64,000 bases of DNA from Cyanophora paradoxa (taxonomy: Eukaryota; Glaucocystophyceae; Cyanophorales; Cyanophoraceae), in the NCBI GenBank assembly GCA_004431415.1, contig QPMI01000459.1, forward strand, positions 121,963 through 185,962, given 5' to 3'. A model generated the notes under the pieces. The model saw only the letters and a list, made by a program, of their open reading frames with translations, did no database searches and had not been told where the DNA came from. Numbering within the stretch: position 1 is the stretch's first letter; every line of letters begins with the position of its first letter. The translations under genes and the position numbers were made by a program. Positions 1 through 12,046 of the stretch are shown piece by piece.

Positions 1-3000
1 GCCTCGGGGAGGGTCTCGCGCTCACGGCGTGCGTGACATCGCAGCGCTAAGCTGCTGGCGATGAGACCAGGTGTCAACGCTCCAGCTAGACGCGGCCGTC
101 AATCGAAGGCGCGCGTGCTGGCCGCGAATCCCATCAGTCGTTCCCTCGGCCTGGTCTTCCTGGGATCCGGCCGCAGCCAGGCTCGTTGGCGAGCTTGGCG
201 GGTCATGATCACAGGAAGGGGTTCTGCAGCGATCCGCGAGACTGCATATTCGCGGTGCCGAGACCCTCGGATTTGCGACCGATTCGCCAGCCTTCGCCGT
301 GGGCTCGTTTCGATCGCATCCCAATACCAGGCGATCAGGCGAAGCTGACGAACGGCGAATCCTTCAGAGACTCAGATCTCTTGATCATGATCGGGGATCC
401 GAATTCGTGTTCTGTGCGTAGCCAGACCGCAACACGGCGTGCAGTCGGCTGCTGAGATCCGATTCCGATCCTTAGGAGGCCGCATCGGTGAGTAGTGCGA
501 GCGAGTGCACTGGCCGTAGCTGTGCTCTCAAGCTCTGTCGAAACAGCACTTGCCAGTCCGTTCCGGACACGGTCACTGGCTGTGCACGTAACAACAGGGC
601 CTGATGGCCATCAGCCCCAGTAGCATCGCCACCGATGGGTTTCCGAGGCGGAATGTAGTTCGCCAATATTAATGGCGAGACCCGGATCCCGGCAAGCCGC
701 CGTGCGAGGGGACCTCAAGGCGGTCGGCTTGGTCCGATCGCTCATGATCAGCCTGCGGGCGGCGGCGCGCGCTGGCCATGGGGCAGGCTGCTGATTTGCA
801 GGCCATGGGGCGGCGCGCGCGTAGCAGGCGTGACTGCGCGCTTGAGTCTGATTCCGACTCCTCTTCCACTGAAGAGGGGAAGTCGGGGCGTGGCAGGAAT
901 GCGCCGATCGGAGAGGCGCTCCAGCGTCGGGCCAAGAGGCGCGCGTGCTTCGGCTCGAGTGCATGTGCACGTACTCCTCTTCCGCTGAAGAGCGGAAGCC
1001 GTAGCACGGCGAGCTGCTCCTGATGCCACTCCTCTTTGGTTAAGCACCGTCCCCGGTGCTCTACCGTCTTCCGCGAAAATTTGGCACGCTGGGGCCGCTG
1101 GGATCCGTGATTGGATCGGGGCAGCATGGCCGTGGTGGGGAAATTCGCGATTGCGGGTCGAAAGAACGGCGAGGCCTAGGCATGATCATGCACGACCGGA
1201 ACCGCCTCTCTTTCGTTGTATTCCATGGCGTTCCGGGCCGCTGCCTCTCTCGATTTGGGTTCAATCGAGGGGCGAGCGCGAGCCGCGGGGCCAGAGCGAT
1301 GTTGAATTGATGTTGGCCTCGATTTGAATCGAGCTGTGGGCAACTGAGCAATTGCGACGGCCGGCCACGATTGTGCCGATCGCGAGTCAATCGCACTGCA
1401 GTTCCCGCCGTTCGAATTTCGCGATTCGATCGGACGCCAGTCGTGTCGAGCACGAGGGCATCGAGCCTCGGAGCTTCGAGTCTCGAGCGGGCGTCGATCA
1501 ATCAAGGCCTGGGCCGAGCTTCCGAAACACGATTTTGCATATCTAGCGCTCGGCTGTGTATGCTCGTGTCTGTTGGCCCGTGTTGCCGCTTTTCGCGGTT
1601 TTTAGGCCAGGCGCCGGGGTGCCAGCACCCAGATTTATGGAGCGGCCTCAGTGAATGAAGCTGGTGACGGTGGGTGCGCCACTGCCGGGAATAAGATCCC
1701 GGGTCGCCACCGCCCAGCGCAAAACGAATTTGACAGCTACGTCGAACTCGTTCGCTCGCAGGAGCGCCAGCTGCATGCAGCCGGGCCCGCGTGACTTGGT
1801 ATGCGCGAACGTCCGATGGTCCGGGTTGCGGGGTAGAATTTGAGAAAATCCGCGCCGCTGCTCGGGACGAGAGCCCGGCCGGCGGTTCGCCAGCGAAAAT
1901 CGACGACTTTCGCCATGCTGGGCCCTCGCGAAATTTCGCGAGCCGAGAGGTACGAAATCGGCCGTGCGTGCGCGGTCCGACGGTCTGGCCTTCTCGAGCG
2001 GGCCGCGTACGCGTAGCCTACATCTCGGTTCCGATCGCAAGCCGCGCGCGGCGTCGGGGCGGAATCGCGAGATCGAGGTCGACCGTCGGACTCGGTGATC
2101 ATGAGTCGCAAGAGCCGTGACCGCTTTAGTAAGCGTCCGAACCAGGCTCAGCGGCTGGTCTGAGGCTGAGGATGATGCATATGCTTGGCCGAAGGGCCGT
2201 GCAAGGGCCGGGCCACTGGGCATGGCCAAGCACACGTGGGCGCGAAATTAAATTGCCGCACTCTAGTGCTGCAAAATTTTCGTGGCGACGCGAAGTGATT
2301 CGCATGCACAGATCTAGAGGGCCCGGGAAACGTCCGGCGCGAAGATTGTGCACGTGGGCGCCCTCACGTCCGCTGGCGTGCGCCGTGACGGCCTCGCCAC
2401 CGCAGCAGCCGGCCACGGGCGTGCACTGCGGCCGCCGGGCACAAGTGCATGTGCAGAGCGCGGCTGCGCATGCCGTGGTATTGATGGCTGGGCGCCAGCC
2501 GCCGTACGTAGCGTAGCAGCACCACAGGGATCGGCAGGTGGGCGCCGCGGCGTGCAACCGACGCGGTTGGTTCCCAGCCGCAGGAGCGGAACCGGTAGCG
2601 GCCGGTTGCAGGAGCCGTGCTCGTGCATACGAGCGTCAATATCGTGCCGACGATATCATGCACGATCGCAAGCGTTCCCTTAGCGGACCGGGGGCCGGGC
2701 CCCGATGCTCTCGAGAGAAATGACGATAGAGCTCTCGCTCGCTGTCTCGCAGTGGGCCGTGGCGGCTTTTGAGAGAGCAGACGATGAAGCTCAGCGGCTT
2801 TTGCTCGCTGTCTCTCGTTGGCCGTGGCGGGTGTTCCGGAGTGTGAAGCCGGCAGATTCCACCAGCTAGGCGGGAACGGCTTTCCGAAAATTGGATACCG
2901 TACGCGTGGCTTGCGCACGGGCCAGCCACTAGGGCTCGCCGGCGCTGCCGCGCAGATCGAGAACGGGCTGGGGATCATCGGATCCGGCGCCGCGCCCACG

Positions 3001-6000
3001 GTCCCGAATCATTGAATTCCGGATTCGCATTGCGATGCTTTCGAATTTGGGTGCCGCAGTGCGGTCGACAGGTTCGCTTCGCTCGGTAGCGAATTACGAT
3101 TTCTGCAGCTCGTGCAGTCTTCCCTGCCTCATCCTCTCTCCCACCGCGTTTTAGCGGGAGGTCGAGGCATGAACGTTAACGTGCCGCAAGGCGGGTGGGG
3201 CTGAAGGCCGCGTGCGCAGGCTTGGCGGCGAGCGGCCGTGCCGAGGCCTGGGCCTGCCGCCGTGCGGTCACGTGTAAATTTTGCGGGCCGGGCTGCGAGC
3301 CCTAAAGGCTGCGCTACGGTGCGAAAAATGCCCGCAGCCAGCACCAGCTGCAGCATCGCCGGGTTTGGCGAAGTGGTGCACAGGTTCCGGCTCAGGGCGG
3401 CGGCAATGCTCTTTTCGAGCTAGCGCTGCCCTTGGCGGGCTGGCATCGCCAGCGCCGTTCTCGGAGTGCTCGCGCGAATGTACTACGGTATGCCGCTGCA
3501 AATCGCGACCGTACATTCGATAGCTGGATCGGCGCTCTGTAGCACGGCGCTCCATTACAGCGCCTCATCAGCGCTAGCCGAGCGGCGTGCCGGCGTTGGC
3601 AGAGAGAGCCGGGCGCTGTTCAGCGCAGCCGATCGTCCGTTCGCGATCACGAGTCGACGTCGTTTCGCGAGTCGGTCCGGGGCCACGGGGCCGTGTGCGC
3701 AGCCTCTTTGAGAAAGCTACCGCATAAGTGCTCAGGCTTCGAATTTTTCGCGGCGCTCAGCGCGGCTGCTCAGCGGCTGCATCCGATATCCGGTCGCGAT
3801 ATCGATGCATATGCTGTGGGCCTGCAGCCGGGGCTGAGACCCGCGCCTGCAACACACACGTGCACGTGCACGCGGTTTATGCAAGGTAGGGCTAGCCGTT
3901 TAGTTTTGTTTAACGGTTACAGCCTTTATTCCCGCTGGCCATGGTGGCTGCGGCTTGAATATTTGTGGCGCTCGCGATCGGTGTCCGCGTCCGCGGCCAC
4001 GCGATTGCACGTGCAAAGAGTCGTGCGCGGCTCGACAAGCGGCTCTGGGGCCCGCCGTACGTTGTAGCGCTGGCCCACGCGTGGGAGCCCGACATTCGAT
4101 TCCAGTCGCTAGCTTGACGCTCGCAATTGGCCTCGGTCTCCCTGGGACTCGGGAGGACGAGTCGAGCCCGTTGCGAGCTTCGATATCGATTCGCGTTTGG
4201 GCCGGGGGCCACAATCCGCGTTCTCGTAGGGGCGAGGCCCTAATTCACATGTACAGCTTTGCGACGTCCAGCGATCGAGCGTGATTGTGGATTCGCGACG
4301 CGGATATTCGCGGTGCCTAGGCTCGCCGCGAATTTCGCTGGGCTTGTGGCCGTGCCGGTTTTCGCGGGGCAGGCCGGTGCGGCCCGGTGGGCCGGGGCTG
4401 GAATCCCGATGCGGGTCGCCGCAGGCGCCGACGAGGAGGCCCTTGGGCGAGGGGCCCGCGAGGGGACGTGCCCGGTAAGGGCCGAGGGCCGCCTGAAATT
4501 GCGACTACTCCGAGCTCGGGGCTCGCAATTGCGCGGGCTCGAATGTGACGGGCTGTCCGTCAGATACGGGCTGGCCGGGCACTCCGAGGCTCGGAATATT
4601 CGATCGAGAATCTTTAGTCCGGTCCCGAATATCGGATTTTCGCGATATCGAACGGGCACGGCCTCCGCAGTGCCAGCCCGGCGGTGGGGGCGGTCTAGAT
4701 CTGGCTGAAGGGAGCCTGAGCTGCGAGCCCGGGCAACCTCAGACCTCAAAAGGGCCGAGGGCCGCCTGCGATCGCAGCTGCTCCAAATCCGATCGCGAGG
4801 CTCGCGATAGTCGTTCCTTGCGATCCAAATTCGCAGGCCGGCCCGGCGGCACCTGAATCGGGGCAACGATTGCGAATTGACGGATCTCGATTATCGGATT
4901 CTCGCGGGTCATCGGACCCATACGCATGGCCAGGCACGTGCACGGCAGCCACGGGCGGCTGGAGCGCGTGCAGCGGGCTCTGGGTTTAAATCGATATCCG
5001 AGCGAGCCAGCGTAACTTTGATCGTGAGCTCGAGCTCGCCTTGGCCGCGGGCCAGATAAGAGGCGGCTTGAGGCGGCTAAGAGGCGCGGGGCGCGGGTGC
5101 CGCTGTCAGCTTCGGGCCCTGAGGGCAGGGCCTCCGGGACGCAGCCGCCAGCTGTTCGCAGGCAATTGCAAGCGCCGATCGCGGGCTAAGCCCGTCCTCT
5201 GGATTCGAGGCCAGGGACCGCAGCTACTACTGCGGGTAGCTGCGGAGGACTTCCAGGGCTCAGCGGCAAGCTGGCCGTGGACTGCGGGGCCTCGGGCCGA
5301 GGGGCGAGGGCCGTATACGCATCGGCTTGAACGTTCACAGGCATTCGCATGACCATGCAATCTGCACGTGCTCGTGCACTGTGGCCACGGCACACACCGG
5401 CTGCCGCAGTGCGGTTCGGTTGCGCAGCCGAGTCGCGGAAATATGCCCAGGGCCCAGCCGAGTGCCCGGCGCCGGCGGCCTCCGCCTCTGAGAGAGGGCG
5501 AGACTCGCGAGCTCGAGGGCAGGCGGCGCGAGGTCGCGAGGCAGGCGTCGCGACGTCGACGGCGGTCGCAGGGCAGGCAACGGCCAGGGAATTTTCGGAG
5601 CGCTAGCGGGCCGTGCCCGGCCGCACGGTGCCGCGATATCGATCTGGATAGACTCATGGTCGTCTCGAGCCAGGGGCTCGGAATCGCGATCCCACATCCG
5701 CGGATCGGGGGCCGGACTGGAATTCGAAGTTCGAATTCAAGGCCCGCGATTTTGCGATCGGTCGCCCGGGTCGGCGTAGGGCATAGCTGTGACCCGGCTT
5801 TGCAGCGCTCCTTGCTCGCAGCGGCGCGAGAGACGCTGTTCTCAGGCCTCTGGAGGCTCGTAGCGGCGCGAGATACAGGGCCGAGGCCTGGGGGGCCGCA
5901 GGCCGATATCGATCGTGAGGCACGGCATTGGACGCGCGCGCGGGAACTCGAAGGATCCGACGTCGCAGCACGCGAGATCAGCCATGGGGTTCGATTTGAG

Positions 6001-7924
6001 GATTGGTATCCCGATCGCGCACACTGTGACAGCTGCGCTGCGGATCGTGCCGCGGTGTGCTGTGACAAGCACACCGGGTCCGACGGTCCGGGCGTGCTGC
6101 ACATCTTCGCAATCGCGCCTCTGGCCGTGGGGCCGGGGCCGGGCCACCTCGAACGGCAGTTCGGCGATGCGAACGGCAGCTCGGCGATCGCGATCCTTGA
6201 CCGCGAAGGCGAGGGCAACCGCGAGGGCGAGTTGCTGATCGTAATTCGATGGGGCCCGGCGGCCGAGACCGGGACCGGCGGGTGTCGGCGGCCGAGACCG
6301 AAACGCCGTGACGGCATCGAATTTGTGCCTGGCGAGGCTTGGCACTGCCAGTCGCAGGTCTGATCGCGGGCCTGGGGCTCAGCAGCCGCGGAGCCTTGGA
6401 GGCTGGGCAGCTCTGAGCCGTGGTGGACGTGCTCATGCACGTGACTTCCGGCCCTCAGCTCGCGGCTGATCATGAGCTCGGTCTGCGTGCACGCGGCGGC
6501 AACGGCGGGAGCCGAATTCCGAAGTTCGCAGTGCACGTGCCAGCAGGCCCTGATTATGAGGGCCGAAATCGACCCGTAACCGGACCCAGGGCTCGGAAGC
6601 GAGCTCGAGCTCGATCGCGAGGCGCCGCGCCGGGCGGGCCGCCGGGCGTTCGAGCTGGCACAGTGGCGGCTTGCGATTGCTCCAAGGCTTAGTCAACCGG
6701 GGCCCAGAGCGTCGACGTCTCGCTCGAAAAGCAGCGTGAGCTTTTGGGTCCGGCCCGGCGGACCCGGATCTAGGCCTGACAGCTTCCAGTCCGGATCGGA
6801 GAGTCTCGAGATCCGGACTTGAGAGCCTGCATCGAGCAAGCCAGGCCAGGTGCTGGCTCGCAGTGAGAGGTGCGCCGCGCGGCGCCCTCAATCTTGGGCC
6901 AGGCCCGACTGCGGGGCGTCTTGCGCTTTTTGCAACAGCTGTAGGCAGAGAGCCTCAGCAACTCGGGCCCCTTTCGAGCCTGGGGCTCGTGACGACGTGA
7001 TGACGGTTCGAGCCGCGGGCCGGAGCTCGCCTCTCGAGCTCGAATCCGCAGTTGATATCGCCATCGGCGCTAGGGCTAGCGCTAGGCTCGAGCTCGAGGA
7101 CCATGGGGCCCAGGCTAGGTAGCCAGGTGAACCTCGAGCTCGGGGGCCGCATGGGCCGGCTGTGCGTGAAACGCGCCACTCTCCGAGGCTCGACGAGCCT
7201 CAGAAGTGCAGGCCGGGCCTCTAGCTCCAGGCCTGGTCGGGTAGCGGCTCGAATTCGAGCCTCAAGGCCTCAGGATGCCGACCGGCGCTCCCGAATGCAG
7301 CACGCAGTGCTGCGGGAAGACCGTCGGACAGGCCTAGGGGCCGGTTCCGAGGCCTGGCGGCCCTGATCCGAGCTTGAAGCTCGTGAGGGGTAAATCTCCC
7401 AATTTCGCACTCAAGGCCCCGAAGGAGCTTGCTGCGAAAACTAAACGCTCAGCCTGGCTCTCGATCGCGACTGCAGTCGCGCAGCCTGGCAGCTCCGAGG
7501 CTGGCAGTCGCAATCGCGATGGGGTTCGCCGATCGTGCGTGGCTCGGCATCAGGGCATCAGCTCTGGCCCTCGCGAGCGTCTGGTGCGTGACCTTTAGCT
7601 CGAGTTCTGAGCTCGAGGCTCTAACCACCAGTCGCCAAGCCGGCTGGTAGCTCGATATGCGATTCAGCACTGCGGATTCCAAAGCGGCGATAGCGGCCGG
7701 ATTGGAGCCGGATGCCAGTTGCAATCGGCCGGGGCCGACATTAGAGCTTAGCCCTGCGACCGGCCGGCCCGGGGCCGGAAGTGGGCCCAAATTATAGCTG
7801 GCCGCTGGGCGTTCGAGGCGGCCGATGCCGTCCGACCCAGAGCTTACTTAGTGAAACTCAGTGTCCGGTGCCATGTGCATGGCGCCGGCCATGGGCTGGC
7901 CTGGCAGACCCCGGAACTCCGGAT
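1..7924. other. Intergenic, no recognisable gene
   Basis: I find no conserved domain, splice-structured gene or RNA gene here. The longest open frames (for example 5,106-6,536 on minus and 5,368-6,363 on plus) overlap each other on opposite strands and translate to low-information Ala/Arg/Ser/Pro mixtures, as expected of GC-rich DNA with few stops. The stretch is dense in short self-complementary words (GAGCTCGAGCTC, CGATATCG, TGATCATGA). A short imperfect direct repeat lies at about 2,734-2,766 and 2,797-2,829. Confidence 0.6.
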
Positions 7925-9436
7925 ATCAGCGGATATCGATCGGGAGTCAGCCGGTCCTCGGGATCGGCCGGCGAGCGCCAGTAGCGCGTGTTGTACTCAT
8001 CCCAGGGCTGCCACCTCAGGGCAGGGCCGCGGGGAAAGATCTCGTCGGGGTGCAGGGGCCGCGGCTCGCGATCGGTGAACCCTCGAGCGCCCCACCGACC
8101 GTCGGACGAGGTCCAGTCTCTGATCGCTTGCACTTGGGGACTTCCTCGGCAAGCGCGAGGGGAAAGTCGTTGGTGTCACAGGCGTCCGGCGGGGCGGGCC
8201 CACTAGGCGGCGACTCGTCGCCAGCCTCGCCCGGAGCGTCCCCGGCCGGGGTCGTCGGGCATCCCCTCGTCAGAGGGAATTTCGCGCTCCTCAGCGGCGG
8301 GGGCCCGGCCGGGCCCGGCTCTCGTTGCTTCGGAGCTTGAGGCGGCGGGGCTGGCCCAGGCACCGTCGGCGCAAAGCGTTCTGGCCACAGGGCGGCCTGC
8401 GGCCGCGCCTGCTTGCACGTGGCGGGGGCCTTGGCCTTAAGCTTCGCGAACCCAGCAGACGCGGCGAGCTTGGCAAGCTCAGCGGCTCGCGGGGGAGGCG
8501 TTGCGAGGCACGTTTGAATTCGATTTTGCAGCTCGAGCTCGTGATCTTGCATATGCATGATCATATGCATGATCATGATCAGCAGCTCGCGTACTGTGCA
8601 TACGCATGCGATACTGCCGCGGCTTGCCATCATGATCATGGCGTCACTCCCCCTTCTCGCTAGCACCGTCCGCGGTGCTTCGCGAGAGAAGGTGTCACGG
8701 TGTGCCAGGTACCGGCCGGCTGCAGCTGCCACAAGCTTGAGCTCGAGGCAGACGGCTAGCGCATAGCTGTGCACAGCGGAATTCGAAAGATAAAGCGGCT
8801 CGAGCCTCCGAGGCCGAGGGCCGCGCTATCGATATCGATATCGCTTCCGGTTCCCGTCTCAAGCTCTTAAAGTGAGCTCGAGACCACGTCCCATAGCTAG
8901 GCCTTCAGCTTATAATTAATCAAGCTTGAGCCTTGCGTCGACGTTCGATGTGCACGTGTGTGCCGCTGGCGCCGAGTGCATCACCGTCACCGCGGCGTTG
9001 CGTCGGGTCCGAGGCCATGGCCAGCGTGCAGGCACTCTTGATCATGATCAAGAGTTGAGGCCGAGAGAAGCATCAGCCGAGGGAAGGCTAATGCTCTCAA
9101 GCTCGAGATCCTGGCCATGGCAGGGCAAGAGGGCCCTGCCTGCGCGCGAGGCAGCAGGTGGGTCCGCTCTGCAGTCGGGCCACTTGAGCTCCAGGTCTTG
9201 AGGGCATTCTCAGGTCAAGCGACGGCGTAAAGCCACGCTAGTCCGTGAGAGAATGTGCCTCACTCGAGATCTGAGGCCGTCGTGGTCCACAGCAGCGGCG
9301 AGCAAGCTCGGCTGCGGCGATTCTGGAGACAGCTCGGGCGCGCACGCCTCAGCCATCGATCCGATCGCTCTTCCGTACTTGTCCAGCACGATCGCAGCAG
9401 CCGGAGAAGGCTGGCGTCGTGGCGAGTGTCCGGCGA

Positions 9437-9520
9437 CCGACCGGGAATAGTACCCTCGGGCCCGCTCGACAGCTCGCGCAGGCGGCGTCGACGAATCCGA
9501 CCGGGAATAGTACCCTCGGG
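9437..9520. repeat. Direct repeat, 60-bp period, in LTR-element leader
   Basis: The word CCGACCGGGAATAGTACCCT and its continuation CGGG occur at 9,437-9,460 and again at 9,497-9,520. The equivalent leader of the complete element (63,370-63,450) carries two diverged forms of the same motif, so the duplication predates this copy. Confidence 0.8.
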
Positions 9521-10399
9521 TATTCGCGCGCGGGCCTGGCTTCCACAGGGCTAAGTTCTGGCCGTCGTAACCGCGCTGAGCCAGAACCTCAGCCCGCGGC
9601 CGTGGGCGCCAGGCTAAGCCACGCGGCTGCCCCCACGTCTCCTCCAGATCCGCTGAAGGATCTGCGGGCGAGCGGCTCGCCTGGCTCTCTATAGGTGGCC
9701 AGCGACCGCCCGCGCTTAGTGGAGCGCGCGCGGCGCAGGCGAGGTCCGAGCCCGTACGCGTCCAGTGCCAGGATCAAATCTGCCGACCCCAGCAGATCAA
9801 ATCCCATGGGCGAGGGCCAGGCGCGCACCCCGAGGGCCGTGCGCGTGCGCTGCGCCAGCACAGGCCGTGAACAACTCCGGCGCGAAGCGCTGGGCTCGGA
9901 GTGCAAGGCTAGCGAGAGCCAGCACGGCCGATCGACCATGCTCATGCACGCCTCGGTCCAGGGCGAGGCTCGCCAGTCGCCGGTCGTCGTAAAGGTCTTC
10001 TTTTATCTGCTCGAGGCCGTACGCGCGGCGCTGCGCGGCGGGGCGCGCGTACGGGCATGGGCGTCGAGGTTGTCCCTCGGGGATCTGGACAAGATCTGCG
10101 GCGTCCGTCGGCGAGGGCGACGGGAGGGCGCGTCCGACCGCATTTATCGGTTCTCCAGAGCTAGTTCTACGTTTCCGGTGCGCTGACGGAGAGCCTGGCG
10201 GCTCGCTGATGCTGATCGCTGTGTGCGTATCGATCGCACGCCGATCTGAGCCCGCCGGTGCGCGGGGGTCGCCGATCGGCACTGAAACGATGTTTCTAGA
10301 GCTACTAGCGATGCGTGCGCATCGCTGCTGGTCGCCGAAGATGGCGGGCTGATGCTGTCGGAGGCTGCCCACGGGCCCAGTTCCGTGAGCAGTGGCGCC

Positions 10400-10680
10400 T
10401 GTCGGATGGGAGGATTCCCACCCGATTGGGCACCGCGCAGTACTGCGCGGGGCCGGCTCCCTGTGCTGGAGCAGCTGTAGATGCAGGCTGGTGTATTCAC
10501 TGTGTACCCGGAAGACTACTGACTCTGTACCCCTAAGACAGGTAGAGGCGGGCCAGCGTAGGCTACCGAGAGGTAAGCCTACAGGAAGAGAGACTATGCC
10601 AGGGCTCTCAGACTACGTCAGGCACCAACTAGCTCTAGTCACTAAGTCACCGCAAGGCCAGGGAATCGAGCCAGGCGACA
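10400..10680 (-). repeat. LTR of the decayed Ty3-like element
   Basis: On plus the block begins TGTCGGATGGGAGGATTCCC and ends CCAGGCGACA, so it has TG...CA ends and short inverted termini (TGTCG...CGACA). The start, middle and end align with the 256-bp LTRs at 45,451 and 63,682, but this copy is about 281 bp and clearly diverged. The 18 bases before it match the bases next to the 5' LTR of the complete copy, which identifies it as the 5' LTR of a minus-strand element. Confidence 0.85.
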
Positions 10681-10733
10681 GCCGCCAGTGCCCGCCACTG
10701 GCCCGCCAGACCCCTACCGCCGGGCCGCGCCGG

Positions 10734-10936
10734 CTACCGTAGACGACTTAAATACCGCGCCACATATTACCGCGTTCTAAAATTTCGGCGCCGGTATGCG
10801 CTTTACCGCGCTACCAAATTACCGCGTTCCATCGTCTTCGAAAATGTATTATTTGTTAGCAAAGGGGGTAATTTTGAGCGCGGTAATTTGGCAGCGCGGT
10901 ATTTAAGTCAGCGCGGTATATAAGTCGTCTACGGTA
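10734..10936. repeat. MITE-like fold-back element
   Basis: About 203 bp are bounded by inverted arms at 10,734-10,759 (CTACCGTAGACGACTT...) and 10,911-10,936, with one mismatch visible over 25 bp. The inside carries repeated sub-motifs AAATTACCGCG / CGCGGTAATTT in both orientations. No coding capacity is seen. It looks like a non-autonomous DNA element or fold-back repeat. I could not identify a target-site duplication. Confidence 0.7.
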
Positions 10937-11513
10937 CCGGTACTAAGGTACGGCGGTACCCTCAAAGTTCCAACAGTTACCTTGTGGACCCGGGAGCTGA
11001 GGGAATTTGGGGGGGGGGGAACTGGGGGATACTATGATACCGGCTCGTTGCCAAAGTCGTTGGTCACGGTTGGTGGCAACTTGCAATTAAGTTGCAACTT
11101 GCCAAAAGTTGCGATTGCCGGCAAGTTGCGGCGGCAACTTGCCGGCAACGGACCATGGTACTATGATGGTAGTGACGGTACCGCCGCCGTATCGGTGCGC
11201 ACGGCGCAGGCCAGTCTGCGACTCTGCGCATGCGCCGAGTCGCCGACTCGCCGCCGAGTCGCCGACTCTGCCGCAGTGCGGCGCCGGGCAATGCGGGCAT
11301 GCGCATGCGGCTTGCGCATGCGCACGGTAGAGTCCGGGTAGACTACTAGGCTAGATCTACTATAGAACTATTTAGTACAGGACAATAATTAGTACTTTGC
11401 CAAAACTGCGACTTTAATTAGCAGCTGGTAAATTTTTAGTGTATGTGAGTCAGTGGCATAATATTATAATGTGAGTGATAATATAATGTGAGGCTTTATA
11501 ATTCGCAGGAGAG
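10937..11513. other. Intergenic, repeat-rich, no gene seen
   Basis: This stretch contains a run of ten G near 11,011, clustered CAACTTGC / GCAAGTTG words at 11,070-11,150, GCCGAGTC repeats near 11,230-11,270, and three ATAATGTGAG repeats at about 11,465-11,490. Nothing here resembles a gene. Confidence 0.6.
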
Positions 11514-11582
11514 AATTACCGCGGTACCAAATTACCGCGTTTTAACAAATTCTCGACGGGGTAATTTGGTACCGCGGTAATT
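11514..11582. repeat. Perfect inverted repeat with TACCGCG motif
   Basis: The arms 11,514-11,536 (AATTACCGCGGTACC...) and 11,560-11,582 are perfect reverse complements of 23 bp, separated by a 23-bp loop. The arm shares AAATTACCGCG with the fold-back element at 10,734-10,936, so the two are probably related. Confidence 0.8.
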
Positions 11583-12046
11583 AAGTGAGCGCGGTATTAT
11601 AGTGCCACACGGTACTGCGCCCGGTGCGCCGGAACTTCGGAAGTTCCCGTAACTGCGGCAGGCGTTGGCCATGGCCGCCCGGATTATTAATGGGCCGAAA
11701 CTTTTGCCCGGATCGGATTCCCCGGAAGCCGCTGGATAGCAGTGGATAGCACTGGATACTATGAAGAGCTCGAGCTCCAATTGCAAAATCAGACGTCGAC
11801 TCGACCGACCGTCGGACATGCGTACGCGTAGATTAGATAATATGATACTCGATATCCTTGAATGTATTAATCATCAGTGTGGGATCTGATGATTCTGATC
11901 ATCGTATCATACTATGATAGTATCATAGTATGCACGACGACATTTTACCGTAGTATTTTTTTTTTTGGTGAATTACCGGCCACAGTCTCTAGACACCAGC
12001 ACTGCGGGGGCTGCCCAGGGGGCATAAAGACAAAAAAGCAAAATAA
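11583..12046. other. Intergenic, no gene seen
   Basis: AT-richer DNA. It holds an ATACTATGATAGTATCATAGTA palindromic cluster near 11,905-11,935 and a run of about ten T at 11,957-11,966. The T run could be the poly(A) tail of a minus-strand retroelement, but I see no matching body. Confidence 0.5.

Larger units (their letters stand above)
7925..10680 (-). mobile_element. Decayed relative of the large Ty3-like LTR element
   Basis: Three blocks match, in the same order and orientation, the complete LTR element at 45,451-63,937. Positions 7,925-8,500 resemble about 48,220-48,780, the spacer between RNase H and integrase, including the motif DEYNTRYWRSP and a PLHPD..FPRGPALR stretch. Positions 9,200-9,560 resemble the 5' leader at 63,130-63,480, starting at the position of the gag start codon. 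Positions 10,310-10,680 resemble the end of the leader and the LTR. Almost all of gag-pol is missing, and 8,501-9,199 holds only palindrome-rich DNA. No second LTR is visible, so this is an internally deleted, truncated copy. The 9,600-10,300 part has minus-strand frames with protein-like stretches that I cannot assign. Confidence 0.8.

Noticed and set aside
5106-6536. Overlapping long ORFs on both strands (476 codons minus, 331 codons plus)
   Set aside because: Composition-driven: GC-rich DNA with few stops, mutually antisense, no domain or splice evidence, low-information translation.
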